The translations under genes and the position numbers were made by a program. 64,000 nt of DNA from Blautia_A ammoniilytica (GTDB lineage Bacteria > Bacillota > Clostridia > Lachnospirales > Lachnospiraceae), in assembly GCF_025566965.1 (NCBI RefSeq), contig NZ_JAOQJL010000003.1, positions 1-64,000 of the forward strand. Reading direction: 5' to 3'. Shown in pieces: positions 50,318 to 59,421 of the stretch (position 1 is its first letter; every line of letters begins with the position of its first letter). The notes under the pieces were generated by a model. It was given only the letters and a program-made list of their open reading frames with translations, was not told where the DNA came from and searched no databases.

Positions 50318-51082
50318 TTACAGATTTTCTTTTCTTTTTTTCTTTTTTGTGTGTATCATACTGTACAATTTTTGTAATGCACTGCTTATGCCGCCCACTT
50401 CGTCGATCAGCCCTTCCTTTACTGCTTCCTCCCCTTCCAGCATGGTTCCCACATCCTTTACCAGCTGTGTAGTATCCAGCATCAGTTCCTCCAGCCTTTC
50501 CTTTGAAATGCCGGAATGCCGGGAAATAAACCCGGTGATCCGGTCCTGGATCTTTTCCATGTTACGATAGGTCTGAGCTACCCCGATAAACATACCGCTT
50601 GAACGTACCGGGTGGATCACCATAGTAGCACTGGGTACCACAAAGGAATAATCTGCAGATACTGCCATTGGCACTCCTATGGAATGGCCTCCTCCAAGCA
50701 CCAGGGACACGGTAGGCTTGCTAAGGGATGCAATCATCTCCGCTATGGCAAGCCCCGCCTCCACATCCCCACCTACTGTATTCAAAAGGATCAGAAGGCC
50801 TTCAATACTCTGATCATCCTCAATCATGGCCAGCTTTGGAAGTACATGCTCATACTTGGTTGTTTTGCTGTGTGAAGGAGCTGACTCATGTCCTTCCACC
50901 TCACCAATGATGGTAAGAAGCTCCACACGGATATCTTCCTGGTTTTCAGAAAGAAGCACCTGTCCCATTTCCCTGATCTGCTGATCCTGGCTGTTCTGAT
51001 TATCCAGCTCATCCTTTTTCTCCAGCTCATCCTTTTTCTCCTGACTATCCACCGGCTTTTCGCTTTTTGGTTTTTTCTCCAT
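50318..51082 (-). CDS. tepA: ClpP-like serine protease, TepA type
   Basis: 254 residues with a charged, Lys/Glu-rich first 50 residues. The ClpP fold follows: LLILLNTVGGDVEAGLAIAEMI, GGGHSIGVPMAVSADY with the nucleophile Ser, and ATMVIHPVRSSG with the catalytic His. TepA of Bacillus is a cytoplasmic ClpP-like protease linked to protein export and spore proteins. GGAGG precedes the ATG. Confidence 0.88.
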   Translation of the reverse strand: MEKKPKSEKPVDSQEKKDELEKKDELDNQNSQDQQIREMGQVLLSENQEDIRVELLTIIGEVEGHESAPSHSKTTKYEHVLPKLAMIEDDQSIEGLLILLNTVGGDVEAGLAIAEMIASLSKPTVSLVLGGGHSIGVPMAVSADYSFVVPSATMVIHPVRSSGMFIGVAQTYRNMEKIQDRITGFISRHSGISKERLEELMLDTTQLVKDVGTMLEGEEAVKEGLIDEVGGISSALQKLYSMIHTKKKKRKENL

Positions 51083-51139
51083 AAAAAAATACCTCCTGAA
51101 TCATGATCCAGAAGATATTTTTTGCAAAAAGCTAATTAT

Positions 51140-51868
51140 TTATTCATCCCAGTTGTGCCATACGTCTGTAACGTCATCATCATCATCTAGAAGATCCAGG
51201 GTCTTCTGAAGATCCTTAACAGCCTTCTCATCTGTCAGTTCGACCGTTGTCTGAGGAATCATGGCAACCTGTGCCTCAAGAAGAGGTACTCCTGCAGCTT
51301 CAAGTGCTTCTCTTACTGCACTGAAATCATCCGGAGCTGTCAGGACTTCATAACTGTCTTCTTCTTCGTTGAAATCCTCTGCGCCAGCATCCAGAGCTGT
51401 CATCATCAGCTCATCAGCGTCCATTTCACATTCTTCTTTGTCAATGATGATCTGACCCTTCTGGTCAAACATAAAGGATACGCAGCCCTGTGTACCAATA
51501 CTTCCGTTTCCTTTAGAGAATGCATTTCTTACATTACTTGCTGTACGATTCTTGTTGTCTGTCAGTGTTTCTACGATAATCGCAACTCCATTCGGTCCAT
51601 ATCCTTCGTATATGGCTTTTTCGTAATTGTCTGCGGAATCAGCTCCTGCTGCTTTCTTGATGCCACGGTCAATGGTGTCGTTAGGCATGTTGTTTGCTTT
51701 TGCCTTTGCGATCACATCACGAAGCTTGCTGTTGTTGTTAGGATCCGGTCCGCCGGCCTTAACAGCCATAACGATCTCACGGCCGATGATGGTAAATACT
51801 TTTCCCTTTTTTGCATCATTTTTTTCTTTTTTGTGCTTTATATTTGCGAATTTTGAATGTCCTGACAT
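51140..51868 (-). CDS. yebC: YebC/PmpR-family protein
   Basis: 242 residues, normal length. Typical start SGHSKFANIKHKKEKNDAKKGK, then GYGPNGVAIIVETLTDNKNRT and FEVL-like YEVLTAPDDF. Family members act as transcriptional regulators or help ribosomes at proline-rich sites. It overlaps the 3' end of the CorC-like gene by 31 bp, with AAAAGGAG upstream. Confidence 0.94.
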   Translation of the reverse strand: MSGHSKFANIKHKKEKNDAKKGKVFTIIGREIVMAVKAGGPDPNNNSKLRDVIAKAKANNMPNDTIDRGIKKAAGADSADNYEKAIYEGYGPNGVAIIVETLTDNKNRTASNVRNAFSKGNGSIGTQGCVSFMFDQKGQIIIDKEECEMDADELMMTALDAGAEDFNEEEDSYEVLTAPDDFSAVREALEAAGVPLLEAQVAMIPQTTVELTDEKAVKDLQKTLDLLDDDDDVTDVWHNWDE

Positions 51869-53193
51869 GTTTCCTTTTCTCCTTTTATCTCATTTTTTAT
51901 CTTCTCGGCCTTTACTCTGCCGATGGTCTTATTGCCAAGGGAAAGTATCTTAAAAGTGTACCCTCCTACATGGATCACTTTGTCCAGGTCCTTTTCTGTA
52001 GGGATATGTCCCAGAACAGAAGTAAGATACCCGTTTAATGTTTCAAACTCACTGGCCTTAAATTCTATTCCCAGCTTCTCTTCCACATCCTCCAAAGGAG
52101 CAAGTCCCTGGATGATCATACTGTTGTCCTTCAAAAGGCGGAATGTAACCTGGTCTTCATCATATTCATCCAGAATATCCCCTACGATCTCCTCCAGAAT
52201 ATCCTCCATAGTGATCACACCTGCTGCCTGACCGTACTCATCCACAACCACTGCCATATGGATCTTCTTTGCCTGCATAAACTGGAACAGGTCACCGATA
52301 CTGCGTGTCTCAGGAATCAATGTAACATCCCTTAAAAGCCCGGGCAGTTCCTTTAATGGCTTAAATCTGGCCCAGGGATTCTTGGTAATGAACTTCAATG
52401 CATCCTTATAATGCACTACTCCTATAACATTATCCGGTTCTTCTTTATATACGGGATACCTGGAATAGCCTTCCTCCAGCATAATATCAACCATCTCCCG
52501 CAGCAGCACTTCCTGGTCAAAGGCTGTCACATCCTTCCTGTGGGTCATGATATCATGAGCTTCTGTCTCATTGAAATAAATGATATTCTGGATCATCTCC
52601 GCTTCTGATTCCTGAATCACACCCTTTTCATGAGCCTCATCTACAATAGAAATGATCTTCTCTTCGCTCATAGCCTTTTCTTCCTGGTTCCGGTCGATCC
52701 CAAAGGCTGCTGCCACCAGTCTGGCAAGCCTGGTAGTCAACAAGGTCAACGGATACAAAAAGCTGCAGGCAGTACTTACGATCCCCAGATAACGGTAGGC
52801 ATACTTTTCAGAAGAATAAGTACCCACCCTGCGGAATGTAAGGATTCCAAGGGACGCAAGAAGAAGGATCCCTACTGCAACAAGAAAAATAAGCACAGGT
52901 ACATGTTTTATGTACGGATGAAATACCCGGGCTGCCCAGGGCATAAAGAACGCTCCCACACTTACTCCGGAAGCCATAACCATAAGAGGAATGGCATTCA
53001 CATAGCGGGAGGGCTGGCGGATCAGCTTCAGAAGCCGGATGGACTTCTGGTCTCCCTCTTCTGCTTTCTTCTCTACATCATTCTCGCTAAGATTCTGGAG
53101 TGCTGCAGCAAATCCGTAAAAAATACCATTCAGCCACAACAGAAAAAATAAAATTATAATGCCCCATAGGGGCAGACTACTGCCATCTTCCAT
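51838..53193 (-). CDS. CNNM/CBS hemolysin-family transport protein (CorC/HlyC type)
   Basis: 451 residues. An N-terminal CNNM membrane domain (about four helices, residues 1-190), two CBS domains (MTHRKDVTAFDQEV..., RFLR-like LIPETRSIGDLFQFM), the AVVVDEYGQAAGVITMEDILEEIVGDI motif, and a C-terminal CorC_HlyC domain (GLAPLEDVEEKLGIEF). Likely Mg2+/Co2+ efflux or transport. The ribosome site GGAGG is 16 bp from the ATG, so the start is not certain. Confidence 0.92.
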   Translation of the reverse strand: MEDGSSLPLWGIIILFFLLWLNGIFYGFAAALQNLSENDVEKKAEEGDQKSIRLLKLIRQPSRYVNAIPLMVMASGVSVGAFFMPWAARVFHPYIKHVPVLIFLVAVGILLLASLGILTFRRVGTYSSEKYAYRYLGIVSTACSFLYPLTLLTTRLARLVAAAFGIDRNQEEKAMSEEKIISIVDEAHEKGVIQESEAEMIQNIIYFNETEAHDIMTHRKDVTAFDQEVLLREMVDIMLEEGYSRYPVYKEEPDNVIGVVHYKDALKFITKNPWARFKPLKELPGLLRDVTLIPETRSIGDLFQFMQAKKIHMAVVVDEYGQAAGVITMEDILEEIVGDILDEYDEDQVTFRLLKDNSMIIQGLAPLEDVEEKLGIEFKASEFETLNGYLTSVLGHIPTEKDLDKVIHVGGYTFKILSLGNKTIGRVKAEKIKNEIKGEKETCQDIQNSQI

Positions 53194-53350
53194 AAGTATA
53201 AATCTTTGTCCTCCAAATACAAAACTGTAAAACTTTTTTGCAGCTGTTTTTTTAATATAACACTGAAAACCGGTTTCGTCAATACCTGCACCACAGCCTC
53301 AGAAGCCTTGTGTCACAGCCTAAAAAGCTCCAAAGACCCTGACGCAGGTG

Positions 53351-53698
53351 TTAAAAAGTAAGTTCCAGACTGATCTCCAGAGCATGGTTCACTTTGTCAA
53401 GCAGAGCATCATCCAGGTGACATACCTTATCCTTCAGTCTTCGTTTATCAATGGTGCGAAGCTGCTCCAGAAGGATCACGGAATCTTTCTCTATTCCATA
53501 AGCAGATGCATCAATCTCTATATGTGTAGGCAGCTTTGCCTTATTCATCTTGGATGTAATGGCAGCACAAATCACAGTAGGGCTGTGTCTGTTTCCCACA
53601 TCATTTTGTATGATCAGTACAGGCCGGATCCCGCCCTGTTCACTGCCTACCACAGGTCTTAAATCTGCATAAAAAATATCGCCTCTTTTAATAACCAC
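53351..53698 (-). CDS. mazF: MazF/EndoA-type mRNA interferase
   Basis: 115 residues from the GTG at 53698, with GGAG 10 bp upstream; this gives MVIKRGDIFYADLRPVVGSE, closely like Bacillus EndoA (116 residues). Conserved QGGIRPVLIIQND, SPTVICAAITS and LLEQLRTIDKRRL blocks. It would cut single-stranded RNA at short motifs. No antitoxin gene lies upstream, where Bacillus has ndoAI: only 169 bp separate it from alr and they hold no open frame. Confidence 0.93.
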   Translation of the reverse strand: MVIKRGDIFYADLRPVVGSEQGGIRPVLIIQNDVGNRHSPTVICAAITSKMNKAKLPTHIEIDASAYGIEKDSVILLEQLRTIDKRRLKDKVCHLDDALLDKVNHALEISLELTF

Positions 53699-53745
53699 AC
53701 AATTCACACTCCAACTCACCTTTATTATGGTTTAACTGAGTATTT

Positions 53746-53793
53746 CGTAACTGTTCAGTACCCTCACAGTTATTTCCTACTGAATAGTTACAG
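53746..53793 (-). repeat. R3 hairpin repeat, copy 2
   Basis: GTAACTGTTCAGTA and TACTGAATAGTTAC form a 14-bp stem with one G-T pair around a 17-nt loop. Matches 13991-14035 over its length. Sits in the alr-mazF gap. Confidence 0.75.
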
Positions 53794-53867
53794 TATTTCC
53801 ATATTTTTTTCGTGTATACATGCGTGGTTTTGTCTGCTTAAAGAAACAGTTTTCTGCTGGATCCTTA

Positions 53868-55001
53868 CTATTTTCCTATATATATTCTGGGCACACGGCT
53901 GGATATCTGGCAGAGGAATTCGTAAGAGAAGCGTCCGGACAGATCTCCCAGGGTATCTATATCGATTCTCTCCTGCCCGTCTTTTCCAAGCAGTGTTACT
54001 TCATCACCTGTTTTTACTCCCGGAATCTCTGTAACATCTACCATAAACTGATCCATGCAGACTCTTCCGCAGATAGGTGCCTTTTTCTCATGGATCAGCA
54101 CCCAGCCTTTTCCGGATAGCTGCCTGGAATATCCATCTGCATATCCTACCGGGATGGTGGCCAGCTGCATATCCTTTGGTGCAATAAAGGTGCCGCCATA
54201 GCTTACGGCCGTTCCCTTTGTGATCTTCTTCACAAAAGACACATGGCTTTTCAGTTCCATAACAGGCTTAAGCTCTACAATATGCTTCTCCACCTGCTGG
54301 GAAGGGTACACCCCGTAAATGGTGATCCCTGCACGTACAGCATCCAGATTGGCCTCCTGCATCCGTATCAGCCCTGCACTGTTAGAACAATGCTTCATAG
54401 GAATATGTATACCGTTTTCCTCTAAAAGACTGGCAAAAGCCAGGAAACGATCCAGCTGAGTCTTTGCAGGACTTACATCATACTCATCTGCTCTTGCAAA
54501 ATGGGTAAACATGCCTTCTATCTCCAGATAAGGAAGCTTGCTGATATTCTTTATTTCTTCCAGGCTTTGAGATCCATCATGAAATCCAATCCTGGTCATT
54601 CCAGTATCTACTGCCAGATGAATCTTTACCGTTTTGGAAAGTTTCCTGCCTGCTTTTGCATATTCTCTTGCCAGGCTGATGCTGCTTACAGCAATGCTGA
54701 TATCATTTTTTGCAAGCTCCTCCATACATTCCGGGAATACAAGACCAAGCACCAGGATTGGCTTGCGGATGCCTGCCTCCCTTAAGGAAAGAGCCTCCTC
54801 CTCGGTAGCCACCGCAAAGCCCCAGATATAATCATAGTCCTGGACCAACCTGGCAATGGGCACAGCTCCGTGTCCATAAGCATCCGCTTTTACCACAGCA
54901 ATCATCTTTGTGCCTGGTTTAATATTTTTATGCATGGCTTCAAAATTATAGGCAACTGCGTCCAGGTCCACCAGTGCTTTTACTCTACTGAATTTTTCCA
55001 T
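53868..55001 (-). CDS. alr: Alanine racemase
   Basis: 377 residues from the ATG at 55001 (GGGAGG 6 bp upstream). PLP Lys in AVVKADAYGHGAVPIARL; DTGMTRIGF and KHCSNSAGLIRM blocks; CGRVCMDQFMVDVT near the C-terminus with the Tyr-bearing VSYGGTF region. It makes D-alanine for the wall. Overlaps nnr by 17 bp, as part of an nnr-alr-mazF run. Confidence 0.97.
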   Translation of the reverse strand: MEKFSRVKALVDLDAVAYNFEAMHKNIKPGTKMIAVVKADAYGHGAVPIARLVQDYDYIWGFAVATEEEALSLREAGIRKPILVLGLVFPECMEELAKNDISIAVSSISLAREYAKAGRKLSKTVKIHLAVDTGMTRIGFHDGSQSLEEIKNISKLPYLEIEGMFTHFARADEYDVSPAKTQLDRFLAFASLLEENGIHIPMKHCSNSAGLIRMQEANLDAVRAGITIYGVYPSQQVEKHIVELKPVMELKSHVSFVKKITKGTAVSYGGTFIAPKDMQLATIPVGYADGYSRQLSGKGWVLIHEKKAPICGRVCMDQFMVDVTEIPGVKTGDEVTLLGKDGQERIDIDTLGDLSGRFSYEFLCQISSRVPRIYIGK

Positions 55002-56526
55002 AATGTTCCTCCCTGTTTCCTGTTTCAAAATCCCGAAGTACCAGCGGGATCGCATCCAGGATATTGCGGGCATTCATCCCTCTTGTTCCAGCAGCATCTG
55101 CCGCCCTGTCTCCACATAGTCCATGGAGAAACACACCAAGAGCTGCCATCCTTGCCGGATCCGGTACCTTTATATTGTTCAGATACATGCAGAACACACC
55201 AGCCAGCATCCCTGAAAGCACATCTCCGCTTCCTGCTGCTGCCATTCCCGCATTTCCAGACATATTAATATATATTTCATCCCTGCAGCCTGCAGTAACT
55301 GTACCGGCATCTTTTAACACACACACAGCCCCTGTTTCTTTTGCATAATCAGACGCTGCTCCTACCGGGTCTTCCTTCAATTCTGAAATGGAAAGCCCTG
55401 TAAGCCTGCCCATCTCCCCCATATGCGGGGTCAGCACAGTATTTCCTTTCAGATACCGCTTCCAGCCCGGATTCATGGATAGCAGGTTCAAACCATCTGC
55501 ATCCAGGATCACCGGCTTCCCCGCCTGATTCCCATGGGCCAGAAACCAATTGGCCCGTTCCCGGCTTTCATCCTGGCATCCAAGACCTGGTCCAATCACC
55601 AGTACATCACACCAGCTTAACAGCTGCTGATTTATTTCTTCTGAAAATACACTTTCCACCATTGCTTCCGGAAGCAGAGACTGAAGCGGAATCCGGTTTT
55701 CTTCCACTGTCTGTACCTTTACCATACCAGCTCCTGTATTTAAGGCTGCACAGGCAGCAAAATATGCAGCTCCGCACATGCCCTTTGAGCCAGCCACCAA
55801 AAGCACTTTGCCAAAAGTCCCCTTATTCCCCCAGGGAACTCTCTGTGGCAGCTGCTTCATATCTTCTCTTTCCAGCTGCCACACCGGTCTGCCGTAATTG
55901 CCAGGATAATCATAGATCCCGATATCTGCTACTACAACTTTCCCGGACAGACTCCTGCCGGGATAGAAGCACATTCCCTGCTTCATAAAAGCAAAGGTAA
56001 CGGTAAGATCTGCACAAAATGCGGTTCCAAGCACTCTGCCTGTGCTTCCGTCAAGGCCGGAAGGAATATCTACTGCCACCTTTTTGGCATCTGTCTCATT
56101 CATCCTCTGAATGATCTCCTTGTATCTTCCCTCCACCGGCCTGGTCAGACCTACGCCAAAAACGGCATCTACTATAGTAGTATATTCGTGCCATGTCGGG
56201 TTATTCACCTCAGGTACGTGATAATGCCTTGCAATCTGAATCTGCTGAGCCATCTGAGCAGAATATTTCTGGGAATTTCCTGTAAGAAACAGATCTACAT
56301 GATATCCTTTCAGATACAACAGCCTGGCTACGGCCACACCATCTCCACCATTGTTGCCGTTTCCGCAAACAACCAGGATCCGTTCCCTGTCGGCAGAAAT
56401 CTTCTGGATCTGAGCTGCCACAGCCAAAGCAGCCCGTTCCATCAGCACCATGGAGGGAATCCCTACATCATGAATCGTATACGCGTCCAGACTGGCCATT
56501 TCTTTGCTTGTTACTACCTTTTTCAT
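54985..56526 (-). CDS. nnr: Bifunctional NAD(P)HX epimerase/dehydratase
   Basis: 513 residues. N-terminal YjeF_N epimerase (VVCGNGNNGGDGVAVARLLYLKGY; VDAVFGVGLTRPVEGRY) and C-terminal ADP-dependent dehydratase (VLLVAGSKGMCGAAYFAACA; VLTPHMGEMGRLTG; MAAAGSGDVLSGMLAG). It repairs hydrated NADH and NADPH. AAGGAG precedes the ATG. Confidence 0.96.
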   Translation of the reverse strand: MKKVVTSKEMASLDAYTIHDVGIPSMVLMERAALAVAAQIQKISADRERILVVCGNGNNGGDGVAVARLLYLKGYHVDLFLTGNSQKYSAQMAQQIQIARHYHVPEVNNPTWHEYTTIVDAVFGVGLTRPVEGRYKEIIQRMNETDAKKVAVDIPSGLDGSTGRVLGTAFCADLTVTFAFMKQGMCFYPGRSLSGKVVVADIGIYDYPGNYGRPVWQLEREDMKQLPQRVPWGNKGTFGKVLLVAGSKGMCGAAYFAACAALNTGAGMVKVQTVEENRIPLQSLLPEAMVESVFSEEINQQLLSWCDVLVIGPGLGCQDESRERANWFLAHGNQAGKPVILDADGLNLLSMNPGWKRYLKGNTVLTPHMGEMGRLTGLSISELKEDPVGAASDYAKETGAVCVLKDAGTVTAGCRDEIYINMSGNAGMAAAGSGDVLSGMLAGVFCMYLNNIKVPDPARMAALGVFLHGLCGDRAADAAGTRGMNARNILDAIPLVLRDFETGNREEHYGKIQ

Positions 56527-56632
56527 ATACGCCCACTCTCCTTTGTCTTTTTAAATGGAAAAAGCCGCCCTGAACCGCCGAATCATGCGGCAGCAGGCAG
56601 CAGCCTTTAACCAAAAGGGAAAAACTTTTTCC

Positions 56633-57301
56633 TTAATTCTCTGTTTCCTTTTTTTCTTCTACATGCTCTTTCCGATACTGGCTTAAATTATAAGACAGAG
56701 TCATCAGGCTCTCGGAAAGATGAACATTTTCTACGATCACATCCTCCGGAGCATCCAGATCAATGTGTGCAAAATTCCAAATAGCCTTTACACCATTTTT
56801 GATCAGCACATTGGCCATTTCTTTTGCTTTATGCTTGGGAAGGGTAAGTATGGCAATCTCAACCGGATTCTCCTTAAGGAACTCAGGAAGTGTATTTATC
56901 ATCTGTATCCCAATACCCCTTACAGAAATCCCCTCCAGAACCGGATTCACGTCAAAGATCCCCACCAGACGAAATCCTCTCTTCTCAAAATCACTGTAAT
57001 TGGCAAGTGCCTGACCCAGATTACCTGCTCCAACGATGATCATAGGATGGATGGTATCCAGTCCCAGGATCTTGCCGATCTCCATGTACAGATAATGCAC
57101 ATTATATCCGTAGCCCTGCTGCCCAAAACCGCCGAAATTATTAAGATCCTGACGGATCTGAGATGCAGTCACATGCATTTTTTTACTGAGATCACCGGAG
57201 GAAATCCTTTCCACATTCTCCTCGATCAACTCTCCCAAATAACGATAATACCGGGGCAGCCTTTTAATAACCGCCTTTGATATCTCCTTTGCTTCCACCA
57301 A
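56633..57301 (-). CDS. rex: Redox-sensing transcriptional repressor Rex
   Basis: 222 residues from a GTG with AGGAGG 8 bp upstream. N-terminal winged helix (KRLPRYYRYLGELIEENVERI; MHVTASQIRQDLNNFGGFGQQGYGY) and a Rossmann domain (IIVGAGNLGQALANYSDFEKRGF). It senses NADH/NAD+ and controls fermentation and redox genes. Its own promoter (below) is full consensus. Confidence 0.96.
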   Translation of the reverse strand: MVEAKEISKAVIKRLPRYYRYLGELIEENVERISSGDLSKKMHVTASQIRQDLNNFGGFGQQGYGYNVHYLYMEIGKILGLDTIHPMIIVGAGNLGQALANYSDFEKRGFRLVGIFDVNPVLEGISVRGIGIQMINTLPEFLKENPVEIAILTLPKHKAKEMANVLIKNGVKAIWNFAHIDLDAPEDVIVENVHLSESLMTLSYNLSQYRKEHVEEKKETEN

Positions 57302-57340
57302 CTCTTCCTCCTGCTGCCCATATCTAAAATTTATATCTCA

Positions 57341-57369
57341 ATTATACTCAAATGATATTTTATTGTCAA
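57341..57369 (-). promoter_or_regulatory. rex promoter
   Basis: TTGACA (57364-57369), 17 bp, TATAAT (57341-57346) on the minus strand. Confidence 0.85.
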
Positions 57370-57406
57370 TCTAAGTTACTTACTTTGTGACTACTTTATT
57401 TATTTT

Positions 57407-57436
57407 TTGACACCCGATGCCTTTTTATTATATAAT
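57407..57436 (+). promoter_or_regulatory. ABC-F gene promoter
   Basis: TTGACA (57407-57412), 18 bp, TATAAT (57431-57436) on the plus strand, divergent from rex. Confidence 0.8.
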
Positions 57437-57476
57437 AGATTGATTTGTGGATTTCTTATTTTTTGGAGGAACCTTT

Positions 57477-59384
57477 ATGATTTTATCATGTCAGAACATA
57501 TGTAAAGCATTTGGTGAAGAAGAGATTATCAAAGATGCATGTTTTCATATTGAAGAAAAAGAGAAAGCAGCACTGATCGGCAACAATGGTGCAGGTAAAA
57601 CCACCCTGCTGCGGATCATTATGAATGAGCTTTCTGCGGATAGCGGTTCTGTAGTGATCTCCAGGGACAAAAAGATCGGCTATCTGGCTCAGTATCAGGA
57701 TATTCACGGTCATCAAACCATTTATGATGAGCTTAGCTCCACCAAGCAGCACATCATAGATATGGAAAACAGAATTCGTACTCTGGAACAGGAAATGAAA
57801 AATACCCAGGGAGAGCAGTTAGAAAAACTGATGCAGACCTATTCCCGCCTGACCCACCAGTTTGAGCTGGAAAATGGCTATGCCTACAAAAGCCAGATTG
57901 CAGGCGTACTGAAAGGCCTGGGCTTTTCAGAAGAGGATTTCACCAAGCAGATAGAAACCCTTTCCGGAGGCCAGAAAACAAGGGTCGCTCTTGGCAAGCT
58001 TCTTCTGTCCCAGCCGGATATCCTGCTTCTTGATGAGCCTACCAACCACCTGGATATGGAAAGCATCGCTTGGCTGGAAAATTATCTGCTCACCTACCCT
58101 GGAGCTGTACTGATCGTATCTCATGACAGATACTTTCTTGATAAAGTAGTAACAAAAGTGGTAGAGATCGAAGCCGGATATGTACGGATGTACAGTGGCA
58201 ATTACTCAGCCTATGCCTTGAAAAAAGCCCAGCTTCGTGATGCTCAGTATAAAGCCTATCTGAACCAGCAACGAGAAATTAAGCATCAGGAAGCAGTGAT
58301 TGCAAAGCTGAAGTCCTTTAACCGTGAAAAGTCCATCCGCCGTGCGGAAAGCCGTGAAAAAATGCTGGATAAAATGCAGCGTCTGGATAAACCTGCTGAA
58401 ATAAACGATCAGATGCGTCTCACCCTGGAGCCTCGCTTCATCAGTGGCAATGATGTGCTGACTGTGGAAGAGCTTTCCAAAACTTTTCCGGGACAGACCC
58501 TTTTCCAGAATATTTCTTTTGAGATCAAGCGTGGAGAACGGGTAGCCCTTATTGGCAATAACGGCACAGGCAAAACCACTTTGCTTAAGATCCTGAACCA
58601 GGTGATTCCTGCCGATTCCGGCAAGTTTACCCTTGGTTCCAAGGTGCAGATCGGTTACTATGACCAGGAACATCATGTACTCCATATGGAAAAAACAGTA
58701 TTCCAGGAAATCTCCGATACCTATCCTACTCTTACAGAAACACAGATCCGCAATATGCTGGCAGCCTTTCTGTTCACAGGGGATGATGTATTCAAGGTGA
58801 TTTCCTCTCTTTCCGGTGGAGAGAGAGGCCGTGTTTCTCTTGCAAAGCTGATGCTCTCCGAAGCCAATTTTCTGATCCTGGACGAGCCTACCAATCATCT
58901 GGATATTGCTTCTAAGGAAATCCTGGAGGAAGCACTGAACAGTTATACAGGTACTGTCCTTTACGTATCTCATGACCGTTATTTTATCAATCAGACAGCC
59001 ACCCGGATCCTGGATCTGACCAATCAGGCCATTGTGAATTATATTGGGGACTATGATTATTATCTGGAAAAGAAAGAAGAGCTTACTGCCAAATATGCTC
59101 CTTTAACAACCCAGGAAGAAGAAGCCGTCCAGGTTTCAGATAACAAGCTTTCCTGGCAGCAGCAAAAGGAACAGCAGGCAAAAGTACGTAAAAGGGAAAA
59201 CGAACTGAAGAAAACCGAAAAAAGGATCGAAGAACTGGAAGCCCGTGATCAGGAAATTGATGAAACCATGATTCTTCCTGAAGTTTGTACCAACGTAGCA
59301 GAATGTACCAGATTAAGTAAAGAAAAAGCTGCCATTGCAGCAGAATTAGAGGAATTATACGAAAAGTGGGAGGAGCTGGCCTGA
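57477..59384 (+). CDS. ABC-F family ATPase (YdiF/Uup type)
   Basis: 635 residues from the ATG at 57477 (GGAGG 7 bp upstream). Two ATPase domains without membrane parts: Walker A GNNGAGKTT and GNNGTGKTT, signatures LSGGQKTRV and LSGGERGRV, Walker B LLLDEPTNHLD and LILDEPTNHLD; the ABC-F linker lies between (~240-320). The C-terminal ~85 residues form a coiled coil (QQKEQQAKVRKRENELKKTE). ABC-F proteins act on ribosomes; whether this one gives antibiotic protection is not clear. Confidence 0.94.
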   Translation: MILSCQNICKAFGEEEIIKDACFHIEEKEKAALIGNNGAGKTTLLRIIMNELSADSGSVVISRDKKIGYLAQYQDIHGHQTIYDELSSTKQHIIDMENRIRTLEQEMKNTQGEQLEKLMQTYSRLTHQFELENGYAYKSQIAGVLKGLGFSEEDFTKQIETLSGGQKTRVALGKLLLSQPDILLLDEPTNHLDMESIAWLENYLLTYPGAVLIVSHDRYFLDKVVTKVVEIEAGYVRMYSGNYSAYALKKAQLRDAQYKAYLNQQREIKHQEAVIAKLKSFNREKSIRRAESREKMLDKMQRLDKPAEINDQMRLTLEPRFISGNDVLTVEELSKTFPGQTLFQNISFEIKRGERVALIGNNGTGKTTLLKILNQVIPADSGKFTLGSKVQIGYYDQEHHVLHMEKTVFQEISDTYPTLTETQIRNMLAAFLFTGDDVFKVISSLSGGERGRVSLAKLMLSEANFLILDEPTNHLDIASKEILEEALNSYTGTVLYVSHDRYFINQTATRILDLTNQAIVNYIGDYDYYLEKKEELTAKYAPLTTQEEEAVQVSDNKLSWQQQKEQQAKVRKRENELKKTEKRIEELEARDQEIDETMILPEVCTNVAECTRLSKEKAAIAAELEELYEKWEELA

Positions 59385-59402
59385 TGGCCGGCTCCTCCTT
59401 TG
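59371..59402 (+). terminator. Terminator of the ABC-F gene
   Basis: GGAGCTGGCC-tgat-GGCCGGCTCC followed by TCCTTTGTT. The stem overlaps the stop codon. Confidence 0.75.
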
Positions 59403-59421
59403 TTATGATGATATTTTTTTA

